Part shown: positions 17,825 through 26,059 of the stretch, piece after piece
How the letters are laid out: every line of letters starts with the position of its first letter
Numbering within the stretch: the first letter of the stretch is position 1
DNA from: Anaerobium acetethylicum
GTDB taxonomy: Bacteria; Bacillota; Clostridia; Lachnospirales; Lachnospiraceae
Length of the DNA stretch: 64,000 nt
Assembly (NCBI RefSeq): GCF_900096945.1
Contig: NZ_FMKA01000003.1
Location: 124,001-188,000, forward strand
Direction of reading: 5' to 3'
The notes under the pieces: generated by a model
Seen by the model: the letters and a program-made list of their open reading frames with translations, nothing else
Database searches by the model: none
What the model was told of the DNA's origin: nothing
Position numbers and translations under genes: made by a program

Positions 17825-18051
17825 AAAAAAATTACATATGGCAGATTTCCTGACTCATGGTCGTTTTACTTGCTGCAGCCTTCTCAAATCCATAACACTC
17901 CTCCGGCCGGAACTTAAGTTCCCGACAGAAACCGGCAATCCCGGTATCGATTCAATGACTGTTGAACGCAGCTTTCATCCCATATACAGTAGCGGGGGCT
18001 GTTGCGGCTTTTTTCCGCATTCCCTTTTAACTTTTTGCAAAGCACCATATG
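17825..18051 (-). ncRNA. Cobalamin riboswitch
   Basis: The leader of the btu/cob operon matches the adenosylcobalamin aptamer. The closing stem P1 pairs CATATGG (18051-18045) with CCATATG (17841-17835). In order come GGTGC, a GGGAA segment, CCCGCTACTGTATATGG (consensus CCCGCCACTGT) and the B12-box-like AGTCATTG. Near the 3' end is GTCAGGAAATCTGCC, the usual distal element. A run of seven U residues (minus strand of 17825-17831) directly after P1 suggests control by termination when ligand is bound. It should repress all 13 genes in B12-replete cells. Confidence 0.93.
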
Positions 18052-18066
18052 CGTGTGACAAATAAC

Positions 18067-18095
18067 ATTATATAGGCGGACGCCTCATATTGCAA
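18067..18095 (-). promoter_or_regulatory. Promoter of the btu/cob operon
   Basis: Minus-strand TTGCAA (18095-18090) and TATAAT (18072-18067) with a 17-base spacer lie just upstream of the riboswitch, so transcription should begin near 18060, a few bases before P1. Confidence 0.8.
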
Positions 18096-18235
18096 GAATT
18101 ATATGATATCCCGATTACCGCTTCCTTTCATGTTTATTTTAATGAACACATTGCCATTTGGCATTCATCTGCTCCACTAATATATAAAATATTTCAAATT
18201 AGTAGAGCTAATAACTAAAACTTCGTCAATTCAGT

Positions 18236-18264
18236 TTGACGTCATATACTTCTTTTGCTATAAT
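18236..18264 (+). promoter_or_regulatory. Promoter of the XRE-cupin regulator
   Basis: TTGACG (18236-18241), a 17-base spacer and TATAAT (18259-18264) form a near-consensus promoter about 44 bp upstream of the start codon at 18308. Confidence 0.85.
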
Positions 18265-18307
18265 ACAGAAAAACTGTAAGCATTGGGTTAAATGGAGGGA
18301 TTTTTAT

Positions 18308-18877
18308 ATGTCTGATTTAGACTTGACAAAAATAGGAAACATATTAAAAACACAGCGATTGGCGCAGAACCTGTCTCTCAGAGATTTGTCCGCTAAATCG
18401 AACATCGCGGCAAGCACGATCAGCCAGATAGAGACGGGGAAAACTTCTCCGAACCTCATGTCCTTAAAGGCGCTCTGCGATTCGCTCAAACTGCCAGTAT
18501 CGGCGCTCTTCCTTGACGATGCCGCCGACCGCATCAAGCTGGTCAGAAAAAGCGAACAGCAGACCTTCGTCCGCAACGTCTCGAACGGCAAAGAATCCAT
18601 CGAATCACTGATCACTAAAGGAACAAACGAAATGTGGGGCGGAATCATCAACGTGCCGGCAAAAACAGATTCAGGCAATTATTCCCGTCATGGGGGTGAA
18701 GAATTCGTATTCATTCTGAAGGGCACACTCACCTTCGATCTTGAAGGCAACGAGACTTACCTGCTCGAAGAACGTGATACCCTCTATTATCCCAACTACA
18801 TAGGGCACAGATGGAGAAATGATACCGATGAAGATGTGGAATTTCTGATTGTCACCACTTCGCCTTACAATTTCTAA
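18308..18877 (+). CDS. XRE-family regulator with cupin domain
   Basis: A 189-residue transcription factor. The start at MSDLDLTKIG follows GGAGGGATTTTTAT. Residues 8-65 form a helix-turn-helix (LKTQRLAQNLSLRDLSAKS, then STISQIETGKTSPNLMSL); residues 110-187 form a cupin barrel (GGEEFVFILKGTLTF, then YYPNYIGHRWRN), normally the ligand sensor. Regulators with this layout (PuuR/SutR-like) control amino acid, polyamine or redox genes. No clear target operator was found, and it converges on cls with only 20 bp between. The ligand is unknown. Confidence 0.88.
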   Translation: MSDLDLTKIGNILKTQRLAQNLSLRDLSAKSNIAASTISQIETGKTSPNLMSLKALCDSLKLPVSALFLDDAADRIKLVRKSEQQTFVRNVSNGKESIESLITKGTNEMWGGIINVPAKTDSGNYSRHGGEEFVFILKGTLTFDLEGNETYLLEERDTLYYPNYIGHRWRNDTDEDVEFLIVTTSPYNF

Positions 18878-18896
18878 AGGACCGGAACTAAGCAGT

Positions 18897-20426
18897 CTAC
18901 ATAAGGGGTGCAAAAACCCTCATGACAGCCTGGAAAAGCCCTTTGACAACACCTTTTCTGCATTCCTTCTCTGTTACCAGATGGGAGCATTCCATCGTTT
19001 CCATAAAATCTTCTTTTACCTTCATGACCGTTTCCGAAGCGTACAGGTATATTCCGCATTCAAAGTGGAGATACAGGCTCCTGTAATCCATGTTTATGGT
19101 GCCGACTGTTGCCACCTCATCGTCGCAGACAAATACCTTTGAATGCACGAATCCCGGTGCATATTCATAGATTTTCACACCGCCGTCCACAAGGGCTCCG
19201 TAATAGGACTGGGTCAGCAGGAACACCGCCTTCTTATCAGGCACCCCCGGAACCACGATCCTCACATCCACTCCTCTTTTCGCCGCAAGTACAAGGGCTG
19301 TCTTCATCTCATTATCTATAATCAGGTAGGGGGTGAAGATATATACATACTGCTTCGCCTGGTTGAGGATGTTCAGATATACGTTTTCACCTACTACCTC
19401 TGCATCAAGAGGCGAGTCTCCATATGGCTGCACATAGCCGTCTGCCCGGAATTCCTCCGGATGCCACTTCCCTGGTCTGAATTTTTCAAAATCGCTGTCC
19501 GTCCGCCTCAGGGAATTCCACATCTGCAGAAACATGACAGTGAAATTCCATACGGCCTCTCCCCTTATTCTGATAGAATTGTCTTTCCAGATTCCGAACC
19601 GCATCTTCTCATTTATATATTCGTCTGCAATATTTATTCCGCCGCTGAAAGCCGTATGGCCATCAATAATCATGATCTTCCTGTGATCCCTGTTGTTCAT
19701 GATCATTGACACAAAGGGAACAAAGGGATTAAAGGCTATGCACTTGATCCCTTTTGCTTCTATCTTCCTGCTGTACCGGAAAGGAAGGGCTCCTATGCTT
19801 CCCACGTCATCATAAATGAGCCTCACGTCTACGCCCTCTTTTGCCTTCTGCTCCAGGATTTCAAGAATCCCCTTCCACATGCCTCCATTTTCCACGATAA
19901 AGTATTCCAGGAAAATGAAATGTCTGGCTTTCCTGAGCTCCTCCAGCATGACTGGATAGGCTGTTTCGCCAAACGAATAGTACTCCGCATCCGTGTTCTT
20001 ATAAATAGGAAATCCTGCGATATTTGAAATGTAAGAAGTCTGTCCCGCAATGTTCAGGTCCATAGCCCTGATTTCGGCCACTGCAGTTTCATCCTGCCTT
20101 AGCAGGCCGCTTCTCCTGGCATCAAAATCCACAAGATTCTTCACCATGGCATTCGGGGTTCTTTTGACGCCGAAAAGAAGGTACAGCAGGCCCCCGAACA
20201 GCGGCACTGCCATGATCGGAATAATCCATGCGATCTTCATTGCAGGATTGTCGTTCTTCTTTACGATCCACAGCACTGCAAGGATACTCAGAACATTCAG
20301 TGCAACACTGATCTGGATCGAATAGCTGCTGAGCCGCATGACCAGTATCAGTCCCCAGACGATCTGGACAATCAGGCACAGGCCAAAAATAAATGCCCTG
20401 CTGAATAAACGCTTTAGTATTTTCAT
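18897..20426 (-). CDS. cls: Cardiolipin synthase
   Basis: Phospholipase D superfamily enzyme that condenses phosphatidylglycerol into cardiolipin at the membrane. The 509-residue protein begins with two hydrophobic helices (PLDc_N region), then carries two HKD motifs: HRKIMIIDGHTAFSGG near 235 and HSKVFVCDDEVATVGT near 415. The length and layout match bacterial Cls. It has its own promoter (20489-20517) and a GGAGGAGAGG ribosome binding site. Confidence 0.95.
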   Translation of the reverse strand: MKILKRLFSRAFIFGLCLIVQIVWGLILVMRLSSYSIQISVALNVLSILAVLWIVKKNDNPAMKIAWIIPIMAVPLFGGLLYLLFGVKRTPNAMVKNLVDFDARRSGLLRQDETAVAEIRAMDLNIAGQTSYISNIAGFPIYKNTDAEYYSFGETAYPVMLEELRKARHFIFLEYFIVENGGMWKGILEILEQKAKEGVDVRLIYDDVGSIGALPFRYSRKIEAKGIKCIAFNPFVPFVSMIMNNRDHRKIMIIDGHTAFSGGINIADEYINEKMRFGIWKDNSIRIRGEAVWNFTVMFLQMWNSLRRTDSDFEKFRPGKWHPEEFRADGYVQPYGDSPLDAEVVGENVYLNILNQAKQYVYIFTPYLIIDNEMKTALVLAAKRGVDVRIVVPGVPDKKAVFLLTQSYYGALVDGGVKIYEYAPGFVHSKVFVCDDEVATVGTINMDYRSLYLHFECGIYLYASETVMKVKEDFMETMECSHLVTEKECRKGVVKGLFQAVMRVFAPLM

Positions 20427-20488
20427 TCTTTTCCCTCTCCTCCTGTTCCCTTCGAAATGCGAGATATGGATTCCGAACAGTTATATAA

Positions 20489-20517
20489 ATAGTACCATTC
20501 AGACAAAACCGTGTCAA
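20489..20517 (-). promoter_or_regulatory. Promoter of cls
   Basis: Minus-strand TTGACA (20517-20512) and TACTAT (20494-20489) are 17 bases apart, about 63 bp before the cls start. Confidence 0.75.
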
Positions 20518-20607
20518 TTTGTCAATTAACAGGCTTATTTCTCAAAATGGCAAATATCCAGACTCTTCTAAAACAAGCGCTCTTACACCAATTTATGCCG
20601 ATTTTTA

Positions 20608-20637
20608 TTGACATGCCGCAAGGTGTCGGAGTATTAT
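20608..20637 (+). promoter_or_regulatory. Promoter of the liv operon
   Basis: TTGACA (20608-20613) and TATTAT (20632-20637) with an 18-base spacer. Transcription would start near 20644, immediately before the leader hairpin. Confidence 0.7.
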
Positions 20638-20649
20638 AACATAAGAATA

Positions 20650-20684
20650 AAGGCTTCTTTGCGCTGAACGGATAAAGAAGCCTT
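20650..20684 (+). promoter_or_regulatory. 5' leader hairpin of the liv operon
   Basis: Perfect 11-bp stem AAGGCTTCTTT/AAAGAAGCCTT with a 13-base loop at the very 5' end of the predicted transcript, followed by only GTTTAA. It may stabilise the message or act as a weak attenuator; no amino-acid-rich leader peptide or T-box was recognised. Confidence 0.5.
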
Positions 20685-20733
20685 GTTTAATAATAAGTAT
20701 AAAAAATTACGGCAATACACAGGAGGACAACTA

Positions 20734-21867
20734 ATGAGAAAAGTATCAAAATTTTTAAGTCTTGGTCTTATTGTTACTATGGCAGTGACCATGGCAGCAG
20801 GATGCGGTTCTAAAGGATCAGCTGACAGCGAAGACGTATTTGTAATAGGCGGATCAGGCCCTCTGACCGGTGATGCAGCTTCTTACGGCATCTCTGTAAA
20901 GAACGGTGCACAGCTCGCAGTGGACGAAATCAACGAAGCCGGCGGTATCGACGGAATGAAGTTCGAACTTAATTTCCTTGACGATGAAGCGGAAGCACAG
21001 CCTGCAATCGCTGCATACGAAAAATTAATGGATGAAGGTGCTGACGCGATTTTAGGCGCTGTTACAAGCGGTTCAACAATTGCAATCACCGATCTTACAA
21101 ATGAAGACGGAATCCTGCAGATCACTCCTTCAGGTTCTGCACAGGACTGCACAAAATATGACAATGCATTCAGGATCTGCTTTACAGACCCTCTTCAGGG
21201 TATCACGATGGCTGACTATGCAACAGCAACAGCTGGCTACAATAACATTGCCATCCTTTATAACATCGCTGACGACTACAGCAAAGGAATGGCAGATGCA
21301 TTCATGACTGAAGCAGAAAAAAAAGGTGGCAAAATCGTTGCTGAAGAAACCTTCACAACTGGCGATGTTGATTTCAACACGCAGCTGACAAATATCAAAG
21401 CTACAGATGCAGAAGTATTATTCATCCCTGCATACTACCAGGACGTGGCTTACATCCTTACACAGGCTAAACAGCAGGGACTTGAACTTCCTTACTTAGG
21501 CGGTGACGGATGGGACGGCGTGCTCGGACAGCTTCAGGATGCTTCAGTTGCTGAAGGCGCTATCTTCTTAAGCCCATTCACTGCAAATGATCCAGCTGAA
21601 AATGTACAGGCTTTCGTAGAAAAATACAAAGCAGAATTTGATGCAACACCTGATCAGTTTGCTGCAGATGCTTATGACGGCGTTTACGTAATCAAAGCTG
21701 CAATCGAAAAAGCCGGTTCTACAGACAGCGAAGATCTTATTGCTGCCATGACCGAAATTGAAGTTGACGGCGTGACCGGCAACATGACTTTCACTCCTGA
21801 GGGCGAACCGAACAAGGCAGCAAAGATGATCAAAATCCTTGGCGGAGAATATACATTAAACAAATAG
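20734..21867 (+). CDS. livK: Branched-chain amino acid binding lipoprotein
   Basis: Type I periplasmic binding protein of 377 residues. The start MRKVSKFLSLG follows AGGAGGACAACTA; the signal peptide ends at the lipobox MAAGCGSK. The mature part shows the LivJ/K pattern: GPLTGDAASYGISVKNGAQLAVDEIN, then ITPSGSAQDCT in the ligand cleft and the C-terminal VDGVTGNMTFTPEGEP. It supplies substrate to LivHMGF downstream. A terminator-like hairpin follows, so it is probably made in excess over the membrane components. The exact amino acid specificity cannot be read. Confidence 0.93.
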   Translation: MRKVSKFLSLGLIVTMAVTMAAGCGSKGSADSEDVFVIGGSGPLTGDAASYGISVKNGAQLAVDEINEAGGIDGMKFELNFLDDEAEAQPAIAAYEKLMDEGADAILGAVTSGSTIAITDLTNEDGILQITPSGSAQDCTKYDNAFRICFTDPLQGITMADYATATAGYNNIAILYNIADDYSKGMADAFMTEAEKKGGKIVAEETFTTGDVDFNTQLTNIKATDAEVLFIPAYYQDVAYILTQAKQQGLELPYLGGDGWDGVLGQLQDASVAEGAIFLSPFTANDPAENVQAFVEKYKAEFDATPDQFAADAYDGVYVIKAAIEKAGSTDSEDLIAAMTEIEVDGVTGNMTFTPEGEPNKAAKMIKILGGEYTLNK

Positions 21868-21915
21868 TAGAACCAGATCATGTCACATTATCTGAATAGC
21901 GAAATTTAAAATTTT

Positions 21916-21951
21916 AGTACAGTTGGGGCCGTTGCCTCAACTGTACTCTTT
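21916..21951 (+). terminator. Attenuating terminator between livK and livH
   Basis: A 13-bp stem (arms 21916-21928 and 21935-21947, one G-U pair, 6-base loop) is followed by CTTTT. The liv genes continue 26 bp later with no obvious second promoter, so partial read-through is expected. Confidence 0.75.
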
Positions 21952-21976
21952 TAGTAAAAAGAAAAGAGGTGGATTT

Positions 21977-22852
21977 ATGAAATTATTATCACAGCTACTT
22001 AACGGGCTTAATGCTGGAAGCATTTATGCTCTGATTGCCATCGGATATACGATGGTTTACGGTATTGCCAAGATGATCAACTTTGCTCACGGCGATATCA
22101 TCATGGTAGGCGCTTACATTGTATGGCTTGCCATAGCTGTTTTAGGCCTTCCTGTTCCGCTTGGCCTTTTAATAGGAGTTGCAGCATGTGCACTGCTCGG
22201 AATTCTGATTGAAAAAATCGCATACAAGCCACTGAGGAAAGCCCCTCCCCTTGCCGTACTTATCACTGCAATCGGTGTCAGCTATTTTCTTCAGAGTGCC
22301 AGCCTGCTGATCTTCTCATCAGAAAAGCAGACCTTCCCCGTTACCCTGGCCCTTCCGTCCATAACCTTAGGCGAACTGGTCATACCGGGACAGACGCTCC
22401 TGATCCTTATCGTTACTGCTGTCTGCATGGCTGCGCTTACCTTCTTCATCAACAGGACAAAAGCAGGAAGCGCAATGCTCGCCGTTTCCGAGGACAAGGA
22501 TGCAGCCCAGCTTATGGGTGTTAACGTCAACAAAACAATTTCAATGACTTTTGCAATCGGCTCTGCACTTGCAGCAGTAGCGGGAATCCTGTTTTCAAGC
22601 TCCTATGTTTATGTCTACCCGACCATGGGCTCACTGGTCGGAATCAAGGCCTTTGTTGCGGCTGTGCTTGGCGGCATCGGCAGCGTTCCGGGAGCCATGC
22701 TCGGCGGAATCCTTCTTGGATTAGTTGAAAGTCTTTCAAAGACCTATATTTCCAACCAGATGTCAAATGCAATCGTTTTTGGAATCCTTATCATTGTACT
22801 GCTTGTTAAACCGTCAGGGCTTCTTGGCAAGAGCAGGCCTGAGAAAGTGTAG
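21977..22852 (+). CDS. livH: Branched-chain amino acid ABC permease LivH
   Basis: Inner-membrane permease of 291 residues with about eight hydrophobic helices. The start MKLLSQLLNGLNAGSIYALI follows AGAGGTGG; the ATG at 21923 lies inside the preceding hairpin region and is not used here. Family segments include YTMVYGIAKMINFAHGDI near the N-terminus and the EAA-like loop LGGIGSVPGAMLGG near 240. It pairs with LivM encoded 8 bp downstream. Confidence 0.95.
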   Translation: MKLLSQLLNGLNAGSIYALIAIGYTMVYGIAKMINFAHGDIIMVGAYIVWLAIAVLGLPVPLGLLIGVAACALLGILIEKIAYKPLRKAPPLAVLITAIGVSYFLQSASLLIFSSEKQTFPVTLALPSITLGELVIPGQTLLILIVTAVCMAALTFFINRTKAGSAMLAVSEDKDAAQLMGVNVNKTISMTFAIGSALAAVAGILFSSSYVYVYPTMGSLVGIKAFVAAVLGGIGSVPGAMLGGILLGLVESLSKTYISNQMSNAIVFGILIIVLLVKPSGLLGKSRPEKV

Positions 22853-22860
22853 GTGCCATC

Positions 22861-23877
22861 ATGGGAAGAAAAAACACATCAAACAAATATACGCTGCTTA
22901 ATAAAGCGAACCTGATCAGACTGATCGGAATCATACTTGCCTATGTCTGCATATACACCGTAGTAAGCCAGGATCTTCTCCTTCGCCAGTACCGGAGCAT
23001 ACTTGTGCTGACAGCTGTAAACATCATACTTGCCGTATCCCTTAACCTTGTTACCGGGTTCCTCGGTGAGCTTTCCTTAGGGCATGCCGGATTCATGATG
23101 GTCGGTGCCTATGCAAGTGCCATCTTTACGAATGCAGTGCTTGCTTCAAATCCAGACATGTCACCAGTTTTACTGGTTGTGGCTGCTGTACTGATTGGCG
23201 GAACCTGCGCCGCCATCTCAGGCGTCATCATCGGGATTCCGGTTTTGAGACTGCAGGGCGACTACCTGGCAATCGTAACCCTGGCATTCGGCGAGATTAT
23301 CCGTTCAGTATGCGAAAACCTGAAGATCACCAACGGTGCAGGCGGTCTCAGCGGAATTGAAAAGCTCACAAATTACAAGCATTTCACTTTCGCTTTCGTG
23401 CTGATGATCCTATCCATTCTTGTAATTTCAAACCTTATTAAATCAAAGCATGGACGTGCAATACTTTCCGTACGCGATAACCATATTGCAGCCCAGTCAA
23501 TGGGTATCCCGCTTTCCCGCTTCAAACTGCTTGCATTTGTCCTCGGAGCATTCTTCGCAGGAATCGCAGGCGTAATCCATGCACATAACCAGGGCAGCAT
23601 CTTCCCTATGGAAGCGGGCTACAACAGATCCATCGACATCCTGGTAATCGTAGTCCTGGGTGGAATGGGAAGCATCAAAGGCTCGATCATCGCAGCTGTA
23701 ATCCTTACCATACTGCCGGAACTTCTCCGTGATGCGGCTGATTTCAGACAGCTTCTTTATGCTGTAGTACTGATCGTATTGATGATTGCAAACTCATCCG
23801 AAAAATTTGTACTGTTTAAGAACAGGCTGCTCAGCAGGCTTCCTAAATTCAAAAAACTCCAGAAGAAAGGAGAATAA
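22861..23877 (+). CDS. livM: Branched-chain amino acid ABC permease LivM
   Basis: Second permease subunit, 338 residues, eight or more hydrophobic helices. Typical segments are NLVTGFLGELSLGHAGFMMVGAY (N-terminal half), VLRLQGDYLAIVTLAFGEIIR and the cytoplasmic coupling loop VLGGMGSIKGSIIAA near 265. It follows livH by 8 bp and precedes livG by 2 bp, so the four transport genes are tightly packed. Confidence 0.95.
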   Translation: MGRKNTSNKYTLLNKANLIRLIGIILAYVCIYTVVSQDLLLRQYRSILVLTAVNIILAVSLNLVTGFLGELSLGHAGFMMVGAYASAIFTNAVLASNPDMSPVLLVVAAVLIGGTCAAISGVIIGIPVLRLQGDYLAIVTLAFGEIIRSVCENLKITNGAGGLSGIEKLTNYKHFTFAFVLMILSILVISNLIKSKHGRAILSVRDNHIAAQSMGIPLSRFKLLAFVLGAFFAGIAGVIHAHNQGSIFPMEAGYNRSIDILVIVVLGGMGSIKGSIIAAVILTILPELLRDAADFRQLLYAVVLIVLMIANSSEKFVLFKNRLLSRLPKFKKLQKKGE

Positions 23878-23879
23878 AA

Positions 23880-24638
23880 ATGGCTCTACTTGAAGTTAAA
23901 AACCTTGGAATTTCTTTCGGCGGCCTCAGGGCAGTTGATAATTTCAATATTAAAATAGAAAAAGGCCAGCTATACGGCCTCATCGGACCTAACGGTGCCG
24001 GCAAGACTACCGCATTTAATCTTCTGACTGGCGTTTACAAGCCGACCAATGGTTCCATCCACCTGGATGGCGAGAACCTTGCTGGCAAAAACCCGGCTCA
24101 GATCAACCAGATCGGAATAGGAAGAACCTTCCAGAATATACGTCTTTTCAAAAACATGTCCGTCCTCGACAATGTAAAGGTCGGACTCCATCACCAGTTT
24201 AAATGTTCCGCAATCGCAGGAATCCTGAGACTTCCGTCCTATTTCAAAGCAGAAAAGCTGATGGACGAAAAAGCCATGGAACTCCTTGCCGTCTTCGGCC
24301 TTGACAAGGAAGCTGGATTTCAGGCTTCCAACCTGCCCTACGGCAAGCAGAGGAAGCTGGAAATTGCGAGGGCACTTGCGACTAATCCAAAACTGCTCCT
24401 CCTTGATGAACCTGCTGCTGGAATGAACCCGAATGAAACTGCGGAGCTCATGGATACCATTCGTCTGATCCGCGACAAATTCGAGATTACAATCCTGCTC
24501 ATTGAGCATGACATGAAACTGGTGGCAGGAATCTGTGAAAAGATTACGGTTCTGAATTTCGGAACAGAACTTGCCAGCGGAACGCCTGAAGAAGTGTTGA
24601 ACGATCCAAAGGTTATTACAGCATACTTAGGAGAATAG
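23880..24638 (+). CDS. livG: Branched-chain amino acid ABC ATPase LivG
   Basis: ATPase subunit of 252 residues. Walker A is GPNGAGKTT near 37-45, followed by GIGRTFQNIRLF (Q-loop), a signature of LPYGKQRKLEIARAL (the LivG variant of LSGGQ), Walker B LLLLDEPAAGMNP and the H-loop IEHDM. The alternative signature is normal for this subfamily. The start codon lies 2 bp after the livM stop behind AGAAAGGAG. Confidence 0.95.
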   Translation: MALLEVKNLGISFGGLRAVDNFNIKIEKGQLYGLIGPNGAGKTTAFNLLTGVYKPTNGSIHLDGENLAGKNPAQINQIGIGRTFQNIRLFKNMSVLDNVKVGLHHQFKCSAIAGILRLPSYFKAEKLMDEKAMELLAVFGLDKEAGFQASNLPYGKQRKLEIARALATNPKLLLLDEPAAGMNPNETAELMDTIRLIRDKFEITILLIEHDMKLVAGICEKITVLNFGTELASGTPEEVLNDPKVITAYLGE

Positions 24639-24649
24639 GAGGGATAACC

Positions 24650-25360
24650 ATGGCAATGTTAGAAATCAAAGATTTACAGGTATATTACGGCGTCATTCAG
24701 GCTTTAAAAAGCATTTCTTTTGACGTAAACCAGGGCGAGGTTATCGCTCTGATCGGTGCCAACGGTGCCGGAAAAACAACGATCCTCCATACCATTACAG
24801 GACTTGTTCCTGCAAAAGGCGGAAGCATCACTTTTGAAGGCCATGACCTTTTAAAAACCCCGGCACATGAGATCGTTTCCCTTGGAATGGCTCATGTTCC
24901 TGAAGGAAGAAGGATTTTCGCGGACCTTACAGTCCTCGACAATCTGAAGCTCGGAGCCTATACCAGAAAAGACAAAAAGGAAATAGCCGATACCCTGCAG
25001 ATGGTATTTAAAAGATTTCCACGACTTGAAGAAAGGAAGAGCCAGATAGCGGGAACGCTGAGCGGCGGCGAGCAGCAGATGCTTGCAATGGGCAGAGCCC
25101 TTATGTCCCATCCTAAAATCATACTGATGGACGAACCGTCAATGGGCCTCTCTCCTCTCTTCGTAAACGAAATATTCGACATCATCAAAGAAGTAAGCGC
25201 CAGCGGAACCACTGTGCTGCTCGTTGAACAGAACGCTAAAAAGGCCCTTTCCATTGCAGACAGGGCATATGTTCTTGAAACAGGCAAAATAGTCCTTTCT
25301 GGCGATGCAAAAGAACTTATGGATGATGATTCTGTCAAGAAGGCTTATTTAGGCGAATAG
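24650..25360 (+). CDS. livF: Branched-chain amino acid ABC ATPase LivF
   Basis: Second ATPase subunit, 236 residues: YYGVIQALK at the N-terminus, Walker A GANGAGKTT, HVPEGRRIFADLTV typical of LivF, signature LSGGEQQMLAMGRAL, Walker B ILMDEPSMGLSP and H-loop VEQNA. It completes the LivKHMGF importer. It starts 11 bp after livG, and the cytidylate-kinase-like gene follows 12 bp later. Confidence 0.95.
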   Translation: MAMLEIKDLQVYYGVIQALKSISFDVNQGEVIALIGANGAGKTTILHTITGLVPAKGGSITFEGHDLLKTPAHEIVSLGMAHVPEGRRIFADLTVLDNLKLGAYTRKDKKEIADTLQMVFKRFPRLEERKSQIAGTLSGGEQQMLAMGRALMSHPKIILMDEPSMGLSPLFVNEIFDIIKEVSASGTTVLLVEQNAKKALSIADRAYVLETGKIVLSGDAKELMDDDSVKKAYLGE

Positions 25361-25372
25361 GAGGCTTTACAC

Positions 25373-25996
25373 ATGGATAACGTTGTGATCACGATAGCAA
25401 GAGGCTACGGCAGCGGCGGAAAGACAATCGGAAAGATGCTTGCCGCAGAATTAGGCATAGATTATTATGACAGGGAACTTCTGAAAATGGCTTCGGATGA
25501 AAGCGGAATAAACGAAAATCTGTTCAACAAGGCTGATGAAAAGCTGAAGAGCACCCTGCTTTTCAAGATAGCCCGAAAGGTTTACAGCGGAGAACTTATC
25601 TCCCCTGACAGCGATGATTTCGTCTCTAACGACAACCTTTTCAACTATCAGGCAAAGGTAATCAAGGAACTCGCCGAAAACGAATCCTGCGTCATCGTAG
25701 GAAGGTGTGCAGATTTTGTTCTCAAGGACTACAAACATGTAATCAAAATCTTCGTGCATGCTCCTTTCGAAAGCTGCGTGAATACCGTAATCGACATGTT
25801 CGGCATCACCAGGAAGGAAGCTGAAAAGAAGATTCTGACCACAGACAAGCACCGCAGCGAGTATTACAAGTATTACACAGGCAGGGACTGGGACAACGCC
25901 GGAAACTATGACCTCTGCCTCAATACGGACGATCTCAGCTACGAAAAATGCGTTGAAATCATAAAGGATTTTATCAAAATAAAGACAGAAAAATAG
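25373..25996 (+). CDS. Cytidylate-kinase-like family protein
   Basis: A 207-residue P-loop protein, last gene of the liv transcription unit. The N-terminus VITIARGYGSGGKTIGKMLA contains a Walker A variant, then LGIDYYDRELLKMASDESGI, the pattern of the cytidylate-kinase-like family found in Clostridia. CIVGRCADFVLKD and the C-terminal half resemble nucleoside monophosphate kinases. True Cmk is shaped differently, so the substrate is unknown. The same gene follows liv or other transport operons in related genomes as far as recalled; a link to amino acid uptake is only inferred. Confidence 0.8.
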   Translation: MDNVVITIARGYGSGGKTIGKMLAAELGIDYYDRELLKMASDESGINENLFNKADEKLKSTLLFKIARKVYSGELISPDSDDFVSNDNLFNYQAKVIKELAENESCVIVGRCADFVLKDYKHVIKIFVHAPFESCVNTVIDMFGITRKEAEKKILTTDKHRSEYYKYYTGRDWDNAGNYDLCLNTDDLSYEKCVEIIKDFIKIKTEK

Positions 25997-26018
25997 AATG
26001 AATTTCCCTGAATATCAT

Positions 26019-26056
26019 GAAAGCCCCGCGGCTTCAAATCCCGCGGGGCTTCTTCA
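26019..26056. terminator. Bidirectional terminator between the liv unit and ptsI
   Basis: A perfect 11-bp GC-rich stem, AAGCCCCGCGG (26021-26031) with CCGCGGGGCTT (26041-26051), separates two convergent transcription units; flanking bases are CTTCATTC on the plus side and TCATGATA on the minus side. Confidence 0.85.
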
Positions 26057-26059
26057 TTC

